Shown here: in pieces, positions 20,256-20,998 of the stretch
Layout: each line of letters starts with the position of its first letter
How positions within the stretch are numbered: position 1 is the first letter of the stretch
Source: 2-02-FULL-62-14 sp035632555
GTDB lineage: Bacteria > Nitrospirota > Nitrospiria > Nitrospirales > Nitrospiraceae
Reading direction: 5' to 3'
NCBI GenBank assembly: GCA_035632555.1
Contig: DASQGO010000020.1
Coordinates: 1 to 20,998 of the forward strand
DNA: 20,998 bases
Program-made: the position numbers and the translations under genes
The notes under the pieces: model-generated
What the model was told of the DNA's origin: nothing
What the model saw: the letters and a program-made list of their open reading frames with translations, nothing else
The model's database searches: none

Positions 20256-20998
20256 ATGGCGAAATGGCCACGGCTTATTGTTTTTGGCGACGTGGACGCG
20301 ATGTTTGCGTCCGCCGCAATCGTGGCCGATCCCTCGCTGGCCGGCAAGCCGGTCGCTGTCGGCGGCTCTCCGCCTCGCGGGATTATCGCCGCAGCCAGCT
20401 ACGCGGTACGGCCGTTCGGCGTGCATTCCGCCATGCCGACGGCGCACGCGCTCAAACTCTGCCCCGATCTGATTCTGGTTCCGCCCGACCGTCCGCTCTA
20501 CCAGCGCCTGCACGAGCGGATGCGCCAGGTGACCGGCCAGTTCTTCCCCGCCACGGAATGGAGCAGCATCGACGAGTTTTATGCCGATGCGACCGATCTG
20601 CAACTGCTGCATCCTGATCCGGCTGCGCTGGGTCGAACCGTCAAGGATGCGCTCTTCGAAGCGACCGGTTTGTGCTGCACGATTGCGATCGCGACGAGCA
20701 AGCCCGTGGCCAAAGTTGCCGCCGACGCGCACAAGCCCGACGGCCTTGCCGTTATCGAGCCTGGCACGGAAGCGGCTTTTCTGGCTCCGCGTCCGGTCAA
20801 ATCGCTTTCGGGCATCGGGCCGAAGACCGCCGAATCGCTGGAACGGATCGGCGTGCGCATGATCGGCGATTTGCTGGAGCCGCGTTTCGAATCGTCCCTT
20901 CGACGCATCTGGGGCAAGCGACTGCCGGTCATCCAGGCCCTGGCGCGAGGCATGGACGACGATCCGGTCATTCCGGATCGCGAGCAGAAGAGCACTGG
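20256..20998 (+). CDS. dinB: DNA polymerase IV (Y-family), N-terminal 247 residues
   Basis: The gene runs off the right edge. Pol IV copies past damaged bases. Catalytic acids are kept: Asp12 in FGDVDAMFAS and Asp106/Glu107 in SSIDEFYADAT; Phe17 aligns with the steric gate. Further family segments are SYAVRPFGVHSAMP, KPVAKVAADAHKPDGLAVI and LSGIGPKTAESLERIGVRMIGDLL (the helix-hairpin-helix of the thumb). The sequence is somewhat divergent: the usual FFASVE is MFASAA, so a conserved Glu is lost, and SYEAR is SYAVR. It starts at the ATG at 20256, with AGGA about 5 nt upstream. It is the fourth gene of the gmhA unit, directly after the SprT-like protease. Its C-terminal clamp motif lies outside the window. 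Confidence 0.92.
   Translation, partial: MAKWPRLIVFGDVDAMFASAAIVADPSLAGKPVAVGGSPPRGIIAAASYAVRPFGVHSAMPTAHALKLCPDLILVPPDRPLYQRLHERMRQVTGQFFPATEWSSIDEFYADATDLQLLHPDPAALGRTVKDALFEATGLCCTIAIATSKPVAKVAADAHKPDGLAVIEPGTEAAFLAPRPVKSLSGIGPKTAESLERIGVRMIGDLLEPRFESSLRRIWGKRLPVIQALARGMDDDPVIPDREQKST

Overview
This is a GC-rich, gene-dense bacterial chromosome segment. It has 27 coding regions, two of them cut by the window edges, and no gene-free stretch longer than about 150 bases. I see no rRNA, tRNA, transposase, phage gene or CRISPR array. A GmhA-type heptose isomerase, a lipoprotein-like signal and many exported proteins point to a Gram-negative cell. The mix of genes (orphan CARF protein of the Cas_02710 kind, paired M16 peptidases, SprT-like protease next to DinB) would fit a Nitrospira-like member of the Nitrospirota. 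That placement is an inference from gene content, not a measurement.

Layout. (1) 1-434, minus: N-terminal part of an M20 peptidase. (2) 525-1985, plus: three tandem, translationally linked genes for related exported OB-fold-like proteins. (3) 10762 down to 1982, minus: nine head-to-tail genes with gaps of at most 15 nt or overlaps. In order these are pyruvate kinase, an exported unknown protein, a phosphoglycolate-phosphatase-like HAD protein, a catalytic and a non-catalytic M16 peptidase, a macro-domain protein, an XRE-helix-turn-helix/metallo-beta-lactamase fusion, a site-2-protease-like M50 membrane peptidase and a zinc-ribbon M50-like membrane protein. (4) 10856-12139, plus: hemL, divergent from pyk. 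(5) 12175-14649: a small ribbon-helix-helix-like protein (minus), then an exported nuclease-like protein, a thioredoxin-like exported protein and a membrane-anchored lytic-transglycosylase-like protein (plus). (6) 16441 down to 14673, minus: a CARF protein, a YbgC-type thioesterase and a 36-residue membrane peptide, one unit. (7) 16592-17981, plus: NfeD-like plus SPFH/stomatin pair. (8) 18033-20998, plus: gmhA, a deoxyhypusine-synthase-like protein, a SprT-like protease and DNA polymerase IV, tightly packed behind a near-consensus promoter.

Most notable. The SprT-like protease ends in a sequence that matches a bacterial beta-clamp-binding hexapeptide and sits 11 nt ahead of a translesion polymerase gene. 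This resembles eukaryotic SPRTN, a SprT protease that binds PCNA. The CARF protein appears to lack the arginine of the HEPN RNase motif at the expected place and is linked to a tiny membrane peptide. Several genes have a -10 promoter hexamer only 5-15 nt before the start codon and no Shine-Dalgarno sequence, which suggests leaderless or near-leaderless mRNAs.
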